A stretch of 22,936 bases of DNA from an uncultured Bacilli bacterium (GTDB lineage Bacteria; Bacillota_I; Bacilli_A; RF39; UBA660). Shown in pieces: positions 1 to 7,332 of this stretch. The translations under genes were made by a program, and so were the position numbers. A model generated the notes under the pieces. The model searched no databases and was not told where the DNA came from. It saw nothing but the letters and a program-made list of their open reading frames with translations. Each line of letters starts with the position of its first letter. Within the stretch, counting starts at the first letter, position 1. Where the stretch lies: positions 1 to 22,936 of the forward strand of contig CAKPAT010000005.1 in assembly GCA_934133155.1 (NCBI GenBank), read 5' to 3'.

Positions 1-11
1 CTCGGTGGAGT

Positions 12-39
12 ATTATATCATTAGATGGGACATAATCAA
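12..39 (-). promoter_or_regulatory. Possible leftward extended -10 promoter
   Basis: Read on the minus strand there is TTGATT (plus-strand 34-39), a 16-base spacer, and TATAAT (12-17) with TG two bases upstream (TGATATAAT). This is a good sigma-A-type promoter that would drive a gene starting beyond the left edge. In an AT-rich genome such matches also arise by chance. The same bases could instead be the tail of a rightward gene: stops fall at 22-24, 33-35 and 44-46 in the three plus-strand frames. The gene to the left cannot be identified. Confidence 0.35.
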
Positions 40-77
40 AAGATAACACTTAAGACATTATCACAAGTTAATCATAA

Positions 78-101
78 AAAACCTCGCAAAAGCGGGGTTT
101 T
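78..101 (+). terminator. Intrinsic terminator hairpin
   Basis: A 10-bp stem (arms 78-87 and 92-101, one G-T wobble) closes an AAAA loop and runs into T-rich sequence. The 5' side is A-rich, so it could act in either direction. It separates whatever lies to the left from the promoter at 103-130. Confidence 0.6.
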
Positions 102-102
102 A

Positions 103-130
103 TTGACAATGAAATAAAAAAATGTATAAT
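103..130 (+). promoter_or_regulatory. Consensus sigma-A promoter
   Basis: Perfect -35 TTGACA (103-108) and perfect -10 TATAAT (125-130), 16 bases apart. Transcription should start near 137, leaving about 19 bases before the start codon at 156. It begins directly after the terminator hairpin. Confidence 0.8.
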
Positions 131-155
131 ATAGGCAGAAAAGGAGAGAATGCTT

Positions 156-788
156 ATGTCAATATTAGATAAAATATTAAACCGTAAAAGAATACCATCA
201 ATCTATTTTGTACGAATAGAAGATATTTGTCTTTTAGATGGTGAGGTAGCAGAAGAAAAAGAAGTTTATGATAAAATATCTGGGTACACCAGTGTTAGTG
301 CTAAATATGAAGTAGCCAAACATGAATATGAAATGCCGCAAAGATTAAAAGGTACCTGGGTAACACTTATACCAGAAAAAAGAGATGATATGATTTTATA
401 CTTCATTGAACAGCAAACAGGTATTAGGGTAAGAACAATTGGTGGACTGGTTAAAGGCCCAAAAGATAATCAAATTCGTGTAATGGATCATATTCAAAGA
501 ATGTATTATAAAGAAAGAAACGCAGAAAGTATTGATGCAGTAGAAGAATATATCAATAAATTAACATCTAATGATGGAAGATTACTATTTGTAGATGCTG
601 ATCAAATAAGACCATTAGAAAAAATGACTATTAGAGAAAAAGAAATATTACTTGATCAAAAAAGTGACGAAAATAGGCAAGCATATTTAGCGGATTACCT
701 TAATGATTTAGCAACCAAACAAAAAATAATCGGATGCAAATATCAAAAAGAACCAGCAAAAAGATTAATAAAAAGAGGAAATCACTAA
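156..788 (+). CDS. Unrecognised soluble protein (210 aa)
   Basis: I do not recognise this family. The start at 156 is chosen because AAGGAG (141-146) lies 9 bases upstream; the in-frame ATG at 150 would leave only 3 bases. The product has no signal peptide or membrane segment and is highly charged. It opens with MSILDKILNRKRIPSIYFVR, has a mixed alpha/beta look in the first two thirds (including TWVTLIPEKRDD and LLFVDADQIRPLE), and ends in a Lys/Arg-rich tail of about 50 residues (TIREKEILLDQ through AKRLIKRGNH) that could bind nucleic acid or be disordered. It is a single-gene transcript with its own strong promoter and a terminator overlapping its stop. It lies next to parAB, but nothing visible links it to partition. 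Confidence 0.8.
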   Translation: MSILDKILNRKRIPSIYFVRIEDICLLDGEVAEEKEVYDKISGYTSVSAKYEVAKHEYEMPQRLKGTWVTLIPEKRDDMILYFIEQQTGIRVRTIGGLVKGPKDNQIRVMDHIQRMYYKERNAESIDAVEEYINKLTSNDGRLLFVDADQIRPLEKMTIREKEILLDQKSDENRQAYLADYLNDLATKQKIIGCKYQKEPAKRLIKRGNH

Positions 789-804
789 TTGGTTTCCTTT
801 TTTT
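776..804 (+). terminator. Intrinsic terminator overlapping stop codon
   Basis: Arms AGGAAATCA (776-784) and TGGTTTCCT (790-798) pair over 9 bp with one wobble, around a 5-base loop, followed by six Ts. The stop codon (786-788) is inside the loop, so the terminator is embedded in the gene end. Confidence 0.85.
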
Positions 805-816
805 AAGACTAATAAA

Positions 817-845
817 TAGATTTATGTCGAATATTGTGATAAAAT
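817..845 (+). promoter_or_regulatory. Extended -10 promoter of the parAB operon
   Basis: TAGATT (817-822), a 17-base spacer ending in TGA, then TAAAAT (840-845), giving the extended -10 TGATAAAAT. The same -35/-10 pair with the same spacing recurs before the tagO-like gene at 19904-19932. The start site would be near 852, about 30 bases before the parA ATG. Confidence 0.55.
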
Positions 846-881
846 GTAGATAGCTTTATTTAATAGAAAATGGTGATATAA

Positions 882-1667
882 ATGGGAAAAATAATTGCAC
901 TTGTTAATCAAAAAGGTGGTGTTGGAAAAACAACATCAAGTATCAATCTAGCTGCATCATTAGGTGTACTGGGAAAAAAATCATTACTAATAGATTTAGA
1001 TCCACAAGGAAATAGTACAACCGGTTTAGGTATTGAAAAAGGAAATATTAAAAAGAGTATATATGAACTTCTTATAGACAATGCCGAATTAAAAGAAGTA
1101 ATTATCAAAACAAAATTTAAAAATCTATATATAATACCCGCAACAATAAGTTTAGCTGGAATAGATATAGAACTTATGGAGCAAAGTCGTTTAGACCCAG
1201 AATTTGCCAAAAGTAAACAACTTCAAAAACACTTGATAATGGCTAAAGACATGTTTGATTATATAATTATAGATTGCCCACCATCACTTGGAATATTGAC
1301 AACAAATGCCTTAACAGCAGCAGATTCTGTTATAATTCCAGTGCAGTGTGAATTCTTTGCTCTAGAAGGAATTATGCAGTTATTAAACTCAATAATGTTA
1401 GCACAAAAAACATTAAATCCGACTTTGGATATTGAAGGCGTATTATTAACAATGCTTGATAATAGGACCAATTTAGGCTTAGAAGTTGTTCAAGATATAA
1501 AAAGTTATTTTAAAGAAAGAGTATATGACACAATAATTCCTAGATTAGTAAGATTATCTGAGGCTCCTAGCCATGGAAAACCAATTATAAACTATGACCC
1601 AAAAAGCCGTGGAGCTGAAGCATATCTAAATTTAGCAAAAGAGGTGATTTCTCGAAATGGAAAATAG
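882..1667 (+). CDS. parA: Chromosome-partition ATPase ParA (Soj)
   Basis: ParA/Soj is a Walker-type ATPase that works with ParB to move newly replicated chromosome origins; in spore formers it also influences initiation and sporulation checkpoints. The deviant Walker A motif KGGVGKTT is at residues 11-18, with both the signature Lys11 and the catalytic-loop Lys16. LIDLDPQGN (D38, D40) is Walker A', and YIIIDCPP with D131 is Walker B. The 261-residue length is normal for Soj (about 253). The start is supported by GGTGAT (872-877), 4 bases upstream. parB follows with an 11-base overlap. No Noc-like gene lies beside it in this window. Confidence 0.95.
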   Translation: MGKIIALVNQKGGVGKTTSSINLAASLGVLGKKSLLIDLDPQGNSTTGLGIEKGNIKKSIYELLIDNAELKEVIIKTKFKNLYIIPATISLAGIDIELMEQSRLDPEFAKSKQLQKHLIMAKDMFDYIIIDCPPSLGILTTNALTAADSVIIPVQCEFFALEGIMQLLNSIMLAQKTLNPTLDIEGVLLTMLDNRTNLGLEVVQDIKSYFKERVYDTIIPRLVRLSEAPSHGKPIINYDPKSRGAEAYLNLAKEVISRNGK

Positions 1668-2535
1668 AAGAGCATTAGGTAAAGGATTAGAACAATTATT
1701 TGATTTAGATAATTTAAATGTAAATAACGTCAGTGACTTTGAAAAACAGATGTATGAAGACGCTAAAAATGAAGAAGTAGTAGAACTAGATGTGAACGAA
1801 TTAAGACCAAACCCATACCAACCAAGAACAATTTTTGACGAAGAAGCATTAAAAGAACTTGCAGAATCCATCAAAGAAAATGGCGTATTTCAACCAATAA
1901 TAGTTAAAAAAAGTATTAAAGGTTATGATGTAATAGCTGGCGAAAGAAGACTTAGAGCAAGCAAAATGGCTGGCAAAAAAACTATACCAGCCATCATAAG
2001 ACAACTTTCTGACAATAAAATGGCAGAAATAGCGTTATTAGAAAACCTGCAAAGAGAAAATCTTAACGCCCTAGAAGAAGCAAAAGCCTATAAAAGCTTA
2101 ATCGAAAAAATGTCATTAACACAAGAAGAACTGGCTCAAAAAGTAAGTAAAAGCCGTAGCTATGTTACAAATATACTAGGACTTTTAAGACTTCCAAACG
2201 AAGTGCAAGACATGATTGTAAGTGGCCAAATTACCATGGGACACGCCAGAGTTTTAAGTAAATTAGATGATAAAGAAGAAATACTAAAAATGGCCACAGA
2301 AATAGCCGAAAACAAACTAACAGTCAGAGATTTAGAAAAAATAAGCGAAGAAACACCAAGAAAAAATCAGATAGAAAAAAAATCAAAAACAAATGAATAT
2401 CAATATGTTCAAGACATGCTAAGAGATAAATTAGACACTAAAGTAAAAATAAAAGAAAAGAAACTTGAAATAACATTTAATAATGCAGCTGACTTAAATA
2501 GAATCTTAGACATACTTGGAATAAAGGAAAACTAA
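1657..2535 (+). CDS. parB: Chromosome-partition protein ParB (Spo0J)
   Basis: ParB/Spo0J is a CTP-dependent DNA clamp that loads at parS sites, spreads, recruits SMC condensin and stimulates ParA. The N-terminus RRALGKGLEQLF is the ParA-activating peptide. LRPNPYQPR (49-57), the CTP-binding GERRLRAS (95-102) and box II ENLQREN (129-135) are intact, and a helix-turn-helix follows at about 154-175 (LTQEELAQKVSKSRSYV). The C-terminal dimerisation region ends at residue 292. The start lies inside the end of parA, preceded by GAGGTGAT 8 bases upstream, so the two are translationally coupled. No consensus parS (palindrome around CACGTG) was seen here; the sites may lie elsewhere near the origin. 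Confidence 0.95.
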   Translation: MENRRALGKGLEQLFDLDNLNVNNVSDFEKQMYEDAKNEEVVELDVNELRPNPYQPRTIFDEEALKELAESIKENGVFQPIIVKKSIKGYDVIAGERRLRASKMAGKKTIPAIIRQLSDNKMAEIALLENLQRENLNALEEAKAYKSLIEKMSLTQEELAQKVSKSRSYVTNILGLLRLPNEVQDMIVSGQITMGHARVLSKLDDKEEILKMATEIAENKLTVRDLEKISEETPRKNQIEKKSKTNEYQYVQDMLRDKLDTKVKIKEKKLEITFNNAADLNRILDILGIKEN

Positions 2536-3330
2536 ATGGATAACACTTTAACAAAAGAAATAATATCAACAATTATAATTATATCAGTTGTAACATTAAT
2601 ATGTATATTTATAAAAAAATTTATCACAAAAGCAATAATAAAAAAAGCAAAAAAAACGTCTGATAAAAAACTTCTAACAATTGTCAGTATATTATCCAAC
2701 GTGATTAAGTACCTTTCCATAATAATCGCCATTTTAATGGTACTAAACATTTGGGGCGTTGATACAAAAGCTTTAATCACTTCACTTGGAATAGTTGGAG
2801 TAGTTGCGGGACTTTCAGTTCAAGACCTATTAAAAGATATAATAGCTGGAATATCCATAATAACTGAGGACCAATTCAAAGTTGGTGATAATATTCAAGT
2901 TGGTGATTTCAGAGGTACTGTCATATCCCTAGGAATAAAAACAACTAAAGTAAGGTCAATTACTGGAGAAGTAAAATTTATCTCCAATAGAAGCATTACC
3001 GAAGTAATTAATTACAGCATGATGCCACTTCAATGTTTAATAGACATATCTACTGATTATCAAGATGAATTAGAAAAAATTGAAACATCACTTCAAAACG
3101 TCTGCGACAAAATAAATAAAGAAGTAAAATACTTAAAAGGTAAAATACAAGTATTAGGCGTACAAACCTTAGACGCTAACTCTATAATTTATAGACTGTC
3201 TGCCGAAGTTGATTATTCAAAATATTATGAATTTAGGAGAATGATTTTAAAAGAAGTAGTGCAAGAATTTAAAGAAAAGGGTCTAAATATACCATATCCA
3301 CAGATGGAGGTTCACAGTGCAAGAATATAA
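2536..3330 (+). CDS. Small-conductance mechanosensitive channel (MscS family)
   Basis: MscS channels are heptamers in the cell membrane that open under tension and release solutes during hypo-osmotic shock. Three membrane segments lie at about 8-28, 46-72 and 78-104. The third is the pore helix, rich in Gly and Ala (LGIVGVVAGLSVQDLLKDI), and is followed by the beta-domain motif FKVGDNIQVGDFRGTV. The alpha/beta C-terminal domain completes the 264 residues, a small member of the family. The ATG touches the parB stop codon (TAA then ATG), with AAGGAAAA as ribosome-binding site, so it is the third gene of the partition operon. parB-mscS-DUF951 is a familiar order in low-GC Gram-positives. Confidence 0.92.
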   Translation: MDNTLTKEIISTIIIISVVTLICIFIKKFITKAIIKKAKKTSDKKLLTIVSILSNVIKYLSIIIAILMVLNIWGVDTKALITSLGIVGVVAGLSVQDLLKDIIAGISIITEDQFKVGDNIQVGDFRGTVISLGIKTTKVRSITGEVKFISNRSITEVINYSMMPLQCLIDISTDYQDELEKIETSLQNVCDKINKEVKYLKGKIQVLGVQTLDANSIIYRLSAEVDYSKYYEFRRMILKEVVQEFKEKGLNIPYPQMEVHSARI

Positions 3331-3496
3331 ATTAGGAAACATCGTAATGATGAAAAAACCACACCCATGTGGTACAAACGAATGGGAAATAGTCAGATTA
3401 GGTGCTGACATCAAAATAAAATGTTTAAAATGTGGAAGAAGTATTATGATCCCCCGAATTGAATTCAATAAAAAACTAAAAAAAATAATTAGATAG
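3317..3496 (+). CDS. DUF951 family small zinc-ribbon-like protein (59 aa, GTG start)
   Basis: This short gene overlaps the mscS end by 14 bases and starts with GTG; GGAGG (3306-3310) lies 6 bases upstream. The product (VQEYKLGNIVMMKKPHPCGT..., ending KKLKKIIR) matches my memory of the DUF951 family: the HPCGTNEWE block, then KCLKCGR with a CxxC pair (Cys36, Cys39) plus Cys18. That pattern suggests a metal or nucleic-acid binding fold. The family's function is unknown. It usually sits just upstream of ychF; here the AbgT-like transporter gene lies between them. A search limited to ATG starts and long frames would miss it. Confidence 0.9.
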   Translation: MQEYKLGNIVMMKKPHPCGTNEWEIVRLGADIKIKCLKCGRSIMIPRIEFNKKLKKIIR

Positions 3497-3506
3497 GAGT
3501 AACAAA

Positions 3507-5015
3507 ATGAAAAAAAAGCAAAAAAAATTGCTTGGGCCTGTTATCACAATTATAATTTTAACTATGATAATAATGGTTATTAGTACAATTTGTTCCATAC
3601 TTGGAGTACAAGGAGAAATAACCAAAGTAAATAACGGAAGCCTAGAAACATCCGTGGTTACTGTAAAAAGTATCTTTTCCGAAGAGGGATTAAAATACTT
3701 CTTAGCTTCACCAGTTGAAACATTCAAAAACTTTGAACCACTAGTTTTACTTATCATATCACTAATGGCCGTATCAATTGGAAAAGCAAGCGGATTATTT
3801 AAAGCAATATTTACACCGTTTAAAAGACTAAAACCAAGTATAGTGACATTTATAACCCTATTTTTCGGAATAATATCTTCATTTTTGGACGAATATGGAT
3901 TAATATTAGTTCTTCCAATGGCTGCAGTTATTTATCAGTATTTAGGAAGAAATTCTATGCTAGGAATACTCACCGCTTTTATCGGTGTAACCATGGGCTA
4001 TGGAGCAGGACTAGTATTTAACTATGACGACTATCAATTAGGACTACTTACCAAATCAGCGGCAGTAACCGTCGACAGTAATTACATATTTAACGCATGG
4101 TCAAACTGGTTTGGCATGTTATTAAGTACCCTACTACTTTCAGTAATTGGTACAATCATAATAGAAAAAGTATTAAAACCAAAAGTAAAAGAATCCATTA
4201 AAGAAAACGAAGAATATCAAACATCAAAAAAAGGGTTACTAATTAGTAAAATAGCATTTGTAATATGTATTTTAGTATTCATATATATGATAATTCCAGA
4301 TTTACCAGGATCAGGAGTATTACTGGATAAAACGCAAAAAGACTACGTGGCACAGTTATTAGGAACAAATGCCCCATTTAAAGACGCCTTTGCCTTTGTG
4401 TTCTTAATAATCATGATGATATGTTCTGGTATTTATGGATTTATGTCTAAAAATATTAAAAACACTAATGATTTCAGTGTTGGATTATCTAAAGAATTTG
4501 ATAACCTAGGATATATATTTATATTAATGTTCTTTGCCTCTTTAATGATAAGCATATTTAACTGGACAAATCTTGGAACAGTAATTGCGTCATGGCTAAT
4601 ATCTTTAATGAGCTCACTAGAATTCACTGGTCTTCCATTAATAATAACCATGTTCTTAGTTATAATTATCATGTCAATATTCATACCAGACTGCCTAACA
4701 AAATGGACAGTCGCCTCCCCCGTTTTAGTGCCTTTGTTTATGAAAGCAAACATCACTCCAGACTTTACCCAGTTCATATTTAAAGCTGCCGATAGTGTTG
4801 GAAAAGGTATGACCCCATTTTTCGTATATTTTATAGTTATGCTAGCATTTTTAGAAAAATACAACAATAAAGAGAGTAACAAAATAACAATTTTTGGTAC
4901 ACTAAATTTATTAAGGCCAACGGTTTTAATCTTTGGTTTAGTATGGTTATTAATAGTTATTGGTTGGTTTACCATTGGACTTCCAACAGGACCAGGAGCA
5001 AATCCAACCTTATAA
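3507..5015 (+). CDS. AbgT-family membrane transporter
   Basis: The 502 residues form a polytopic membrane protein with about ten or more hydrophobic segments, the first at 10-33. Length, the early extracellular region, and the C-terminal ending WFTIGLPTGPGANPTL fit the AbgT family (p-aminobenzoyl-glutamate importers in Escherichia coli; reported as sulfonamide efflux pumps in some relatives). The region around SFLDEYGLILVLPMAAVIY and the late IPDCLTKWTVASPVLVPL block resemble conserved transport segments. The substrate cannot be read from sequence. AGGAG (3495-3499) lies 7 bases before the ATG and overlaps the DUF951 stop, so it is the last gene of the parA operon; a terminator follows immediately. 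Confidence 0.8.
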   Translation: MKKKQKKLLGPVITIIILTMIIMVISTICSILGVQGEITKVNNGSLETSVVTVKSIFSEEGLKYFLASPVETFKNFEPLVLLIISLMAVSIGKASGLFKAIFTPFKRLKPSIVTFITLFFGIISSFLDEYGLILVLPMAAVIYQYLGRNSMLGILTAFIGVTMGYGAGLVFNYDDYQLGLLTKSAAVTVDSNYIFNAWSNWFGMLLSTLLLSVIGTIIIEKVLKPKVKESIKENEEYQTSKKGLLISKIAFVICILVFIYMIIPDLPGSGVLLDKTQKDYVAQLLGTNAPFKDAFAFVFLIIMMICSGIYGFMSKNIKNTNDFSVGLSKEFDNLGYIFILMFFASLMISIFNWTNLGTVIASWLISLMSSLEFTGLPLIITMFLVIIIMSIFIPDCLTKWTVASPVLVPLFMKANITPDFTQFIFKAADSVGKGMTPFFVYFIVMLAFLEKYNNKESNKITIFGTLNLLRPTVLIFGLVWLLIVIGWFTIGLPTGPGANPTL

Positions 5016-5037
5016 AGCCACAATTAGTGGTTTTTTT
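5014..5037 (+). terminator. Intrinsic terminator after AbgT-like gene
   Basis: AAAGCCAC (5014-5021) pairs with GTGGTTTT (5027-5034) with one wobble around AATTA, followed by Ts. The 5' arm starts within the stop codon. It closes the parA-to-transporter operon. Confidence 0.8.
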
Positions 5038-5038
5038 C

Positions 5039-5067
5039 TTTATAAAATAGACAAAATATAGTATAAT
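5039..5067 (+). promoter_or_regulatory. Promoter of ychF
   Basis: TTTATA (5039-5044), 17 bases, and a perfect TATAAT (5062-5067). The start site would be near 5074, exactly at the ribosome-binding site GGTGAT, so the leader is only about 10 bases. The -35 lies in the downstream edge of the preceding terminator. Confidence 0.65.
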
Positions 5068-5083
5068 ATTTTCGGTGATGAAA

Positions 5084-6175
5084 ATGAGTTTAACAGCAGG
5101 AATAGTCGGTTTACCAAACGTTGGTAAATCAACATTGTTTAACGCAATAACAAAACAACATATATTAGCCGCAAATTATCCATTTGCCACAATCGAGCCC
5201 AACGTCGGAATAGTAACTGTCCCAGATGAAAGGGTAAAATTTCTAACAAATCTTTATAATCCCAAAAAAACTATACCTGCAACCTTTGAGTTTACAGATA
5301 TAGCTGGACTTGTTGAAGGTGCATCAAAAGGTGAAGGACTAGGCAATAAATTCCTTTCTCACATAAGAGAAGTAGATGCTATATGTGAAGTAGTAAGATG
5401 CTTTGAAGACCCAAATGTTACACATGTATCTGGAAGCGTTAACCCAATAAGAGATGCAGAAATAATTGACATAGAATTAATGTTATCAGATTTAGAAGTA
5501 ATCGAAACAAGATTAAATAAAATGGGAAAAAAAGCCAAATTAAGTACTGATAAAGAAGCTAAAAAAGAAGCTGAATTACTTGAAAAACTTCAAACAAACT
5601 TACAGAATAATATAGCCGTAAGAGATATAGATTTGACGGATGAAGAAAAAACAATAATCAAATCATTTAATCTATTAACCCAAAAACCAATAATATATGT
5701 TGCGAATGTTGACGAAGGTGAACTGCAAATAGAAACAGAAAATGTTAAAAAATTAAAAGAATATGCTAAAGGTAGTGAAGTAATTGTAATCAATGCCAAA
5801 ATAGAAGAAGAATTAAGCGACTTAGAAGATGCAGAAAAAGAAGAATTTTTAAAAGATTTAGGCATAAATGAAAGTGGTTTAGATAAATTGATTAAAAGCT
5901 CATATAAACTTCTTGGACTTTCAACATACCTAACTGCTGGAAAAGACGAAGTACGTGCATGGACATATAAACAAGGAATGAAAGCACCTGAATGTGCTGG
6001 AATAATCCATACAGATTTTGAAAGAGGTTTTATTAAAGCGGAAATAATGAGTTATGAAGATTTAAAAAAATATGGTGATGAAAATAAAGTAAAAGAAGCT
6101 GGAAGATTAAGACTAGAAGGCAAAGATTACATTATGCAAGACGGAGATATATGTCACTTTAGATTTAACATTTAA
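5084..6175 (+). CDS. ychF: Ribosome-associated ATPase YchF (OLA1 family)
   Basis: YchF is an Obg-family P-loop NTPase that prefers ATP, binds ribosomes and affects stress responses. The P-loop GLPNVGKS (9-16) and G3-like DIAGLVEGAS are present. NVDE replaces the NKxD guanine-specificity motif, the hallmark of ATP preference in this family. A coiled-coil insertion occupies the middle and a TGS domain the C-terminus (ending QDGDICHFRFNI). I chose the ATG at 5084, which gives MSLTAGIVGLPNVG as in homologues and places GGTGAT (5074-5079) 4 bases upstream; the GTG and ATG at 5075 and 5078 lie inside that site. The length of 363 residues is typical. It is a single-gene unit between the parA and rpsF operons. 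Confidence 0.96.
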   Translation: MSLTAGIVGLPNVGKSTLFNAITKQHILAANYPFATIEPNVGIVTVPDERVKFLTNLYNPKKTIPATFEFTDIAGLVEGASKGEGLGNKFLSHIREVDAICEVVRCFEDPNVTHVSGSVNPIRDAEIIDIELMLSDLEVIETRLNKMGKKAKLSTDKEAKKEAELLEKLQTNLQNNIAVRDIDLTDEEKTIIKSFNLLTQKPIIYVANVDEGELQIETENVKKLKEYAKGSEVIVINAKIEEELSDLEDAEKEEFLKDLGINESGLDKLIKSSYKLLGLSTYLTAGKDEVRAWTYKQGMKAPECAGIIHTDFERGFIKAEIMSYEDLKKYGDENKVKEAGRLRLEGKDYIMQDGDICHFRFNI

Positions 6176-6198
6176 ACTACCGAAAAATGGTAGTTTTT
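6174..6198 (+). terminator. Intrinsic terminator after ychF
   Basis: AACTACC (6175-6181) pairs with GGTAGTT (6189-6195) around a 7-base loop and is followed by Ts. It begins inside the ychF stop codon. Confidence 0.85.
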
Positions 6199-6201
6199 AT
6201 A

Positions 6202-6230
6202 TTTACTTTTCTTAAGTATTTTGTTATAAT
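6202..6230 (+). promoter_or_regulatory. Promoter of the rpsF operon
   Basis: TTTACT (6202-6207), 17 bases, TATAAT (6225-6230) with extended TG (TGTTATAAT). Transcription should start near 6237, leaving a leader of about 59 bases, far longer than the other leaders in the window. Confidence 0.75.
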
Positions 6231-6235
6231 CATTA

Positions 6236-6295
6236 GCGAGTATTAATTTACTCCTTGCTTTGCAAAAAGCCAAAAGACCATAAGGAGGTGGAAAA
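6236..6295 (+). promoter_or_regulatory. Structured rpsF leader, candidate S6:S18 autoregulatory site
   Basis: Three elements are visible. Hairpin 1: GAGTA (6238-6242) with TACTC (6249-6253). Hairpin 2: GCTTT (6257-6261) with AAAGC (6266-6270), closed by a GCAA tetraloop. CTCCTT (6251-6256) is an exact complement of AAGGAG in the ribosome-binding site (6282-6287). CTCCTT overlaps the 3' arm of hairpin 1, so hairpin 1 and Shine-Dalgarno pairing exclude each other. Ribosomal proteins S6:S18 are known to bind rpsF leaders in many bacteria. I do not see the CCG bulge described for that motif, so the identity is inferred from position and structure only. Confidence 0.5.
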
Positions 6296-6586
6296 ATGAA
6301 AAACTATGAAATCATGTTTATCGTTAGACCAACATTAGGAGAAGATGAAATTAAAAAAGTAGCTAAAGATTTTAGCGAAGTAATCACTAAAAATGGTGCT
6401 AAGGTAAAAGAAGAACAAGCATTGGGACAAAAAGAATTAGCTTATGAAATCAAAGATTTTAAAAGTGGATATTACTTTTTATTAGAAGTTGAAGCAGAAG
6501 ATGATAAAGCAATCAGAGAATTTGATCGTTTAGCTTTAATCAGTAATGACATTGTTCGTCATTTAATAACAAGAGTGGAAGATTAA
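6296..6586 (+). CDS. rpsF: 30S ribosomal protein bS6
   Basis: bS6 binds the 16S rRNA platform as a heterodimer with bS18. The 96-residue product has the family pattern: MKNYEIMFIVRPTLGEDE at the N-terminus, LGQKELAYEIKDFKSGYY in the centre and IVRHLITRVED at the end. The ribosome-binding site TAAGGAGGTG (6281-6290) is nearly the full anti-16S complement. It is the first gene of rpsF-ssb-rpsR, an arrangement shared by many Firmicutes that makes both partners of the S6:S18 dimer from one message. Confidence 0.97.
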   Translation: MKNYEIMFIVRPTLGEDEIKKVAKDFSEVITKNGAKVKEEQALGQKELAYEIKDFKSGYYFLLEVEAEDDKAIREFDRLALISNDIVRHLITRVED

Positions 6587-6601
6587 GAAAAGAGGTACAA
6601 T

Positions 6602-7057
6602 ATGAACAAAGTATGTTTAGTAGGTAGATTAACTGCCAAACCAGAATTAAGATATACAGGAACAAATATTCCGTATACACGTTTTAGTTTAGCTGTAAAT
6701 CGTACCTTTAATAACGCTCAAGGAGAAAGAGAAGCAGATTTTATTAATATTATTGTATGGAGAAAACAAGCTGAAAACATTACTAACTACCTAGATAAAG
6801 GAAGTCAAGTCTCAGTAGAAGGTAGACTTCAAACTGGCAGTTACACCGATAAAGACGGTAATAAAAGATACACAGTAGATGTCGTAGCAGATTCTGTACA
6901 GTTCTTAGATTCTAGAAGAACACAAACTAGCAGCTCAAACGAGCCATCACCATATGATTATCAAAATGTCACTCCAACAAATAACGTAAATGTTGATAAT
7001 GACCCATTTGCTGACTTTGGCGATAATGTATCTATTGATGATAATTTTCTTGAATAA
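6602..7057 (+). CDS. ssb: Single-stranded DNA-binding protein SSB
   Basis: SSB coats single-stranded DNA in replication and repair and recruits partner enzymes through its acidic tail. The OB-fold covers about residues 1-105 ([19 protein letters not shown], then [15 protein letters not shown] and [29 protein letters not shown]). A Ser/Asn/Pro-rich linker follows. The C-terminus reads SIDDNFLE rather than the usual DDDLPF tip: it is still acidic, but the final Pro-Phe is absent. AGAGGT precedes the ATG. It sits between rpsF and rpsR in the usual order. Confidence 0.96.
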   Translation: MNKVCLVGRLTAKPELRYTGTNIPYTRFSLAVNRTFNNAQGEREADFINIIVWRKQAENITNYLDKGSQVSVEGRLQTGSYTDKDGNKRYTVDVVADSVQFLDSRRTQTSSSNEPSPYDYQNVTPTNNVNVDNDPFADFGDNVSIDDNFLE

Positions 7058-7072
7058 AGGAGGAAATAGACT

Positions 7073-7288
7073 ATGGCTGAATTTCGTCGTAAAAAGAAAA
7101 AAGTATGCCAATTATGTGCTGGTAAACACGTAACATACAAAGATGAAAATTTAAAAAAATATGTAGCAGCAGACAAAGGTAAAATCTTACCTAGAAGAAT
7201 AACTGGTACATGTGCAAAACACCAAAGATATATAGCTGGTGAAGTTAAAAAAGCCCGCTTTATAGCTTTATTACCATTCGTAAAATAA
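7073..7288 (+). CDS. rpsR: 30S ribosomal protein bS18, zinc-ribbon (C+) type
   Basis: bS18 partners bS6 on the small-subunit platform. The 71 residues carry the conserved core [10 protein letters not shown] and [11 protein letters not shown], ending ALLPFVK. Unlike B. subtilis S18, this one keeps Cys12 and Cys15 (CQLC) and Cys47 with His50 (CAKH), a CxxC...CxxH set that could bind zinc. Such C+ and C- forms of S18 are known. AAAGGAGG lies upstream. It is the last gene of the operon, followed by a terminator. Confidence 0.96.
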   Translation: MAEFRRKKKKVCQLCAGKHVTYKDENLKKYVAADKGKILPRRITGTCAKHQRYIAGEVKKARFIALLPFVK

Positions 7289-7311
7289 GGACACAAAAGT
7301 GCCCTTTTTTT
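7287..7311 (+). terminator. Intrinsic terminator after rpsR
   Basis: AAGGACAC (7287-7294) pairs with GTGCCCTT (7299-7306) around AAAA with one A-C mismatch, followed by a run of Ts. It begins in the stop codon. Confidence 0.75.
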
Positions 7312-7332
7312 CTAAAAAATTTCACAAATAAA

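Noticed and set aside
1-77. Tail of a rightward gene at the left edge
   Set aside because: All three frames stop within 46 bases and none of the short peptides matches a C-terminus I know (rsmG, mnmG and mnmE were considered). Too short to call; the minus-strand promoter reading is equally possible.
908-1210. Minus-strand open frames inside parA, spoIID, essC and others
   Set aside because: They mirror strongly conserved plus-strand genes, lack ribosome-binding sites and encode low-complexity hydrophobic peptides; they are shadows.
4592-4783. Second plus-strand frame inside the AbgT-like gene
   Set aside because: Out-of-frame shadow of a conserved membrane protein, with no ribosome-binding site.
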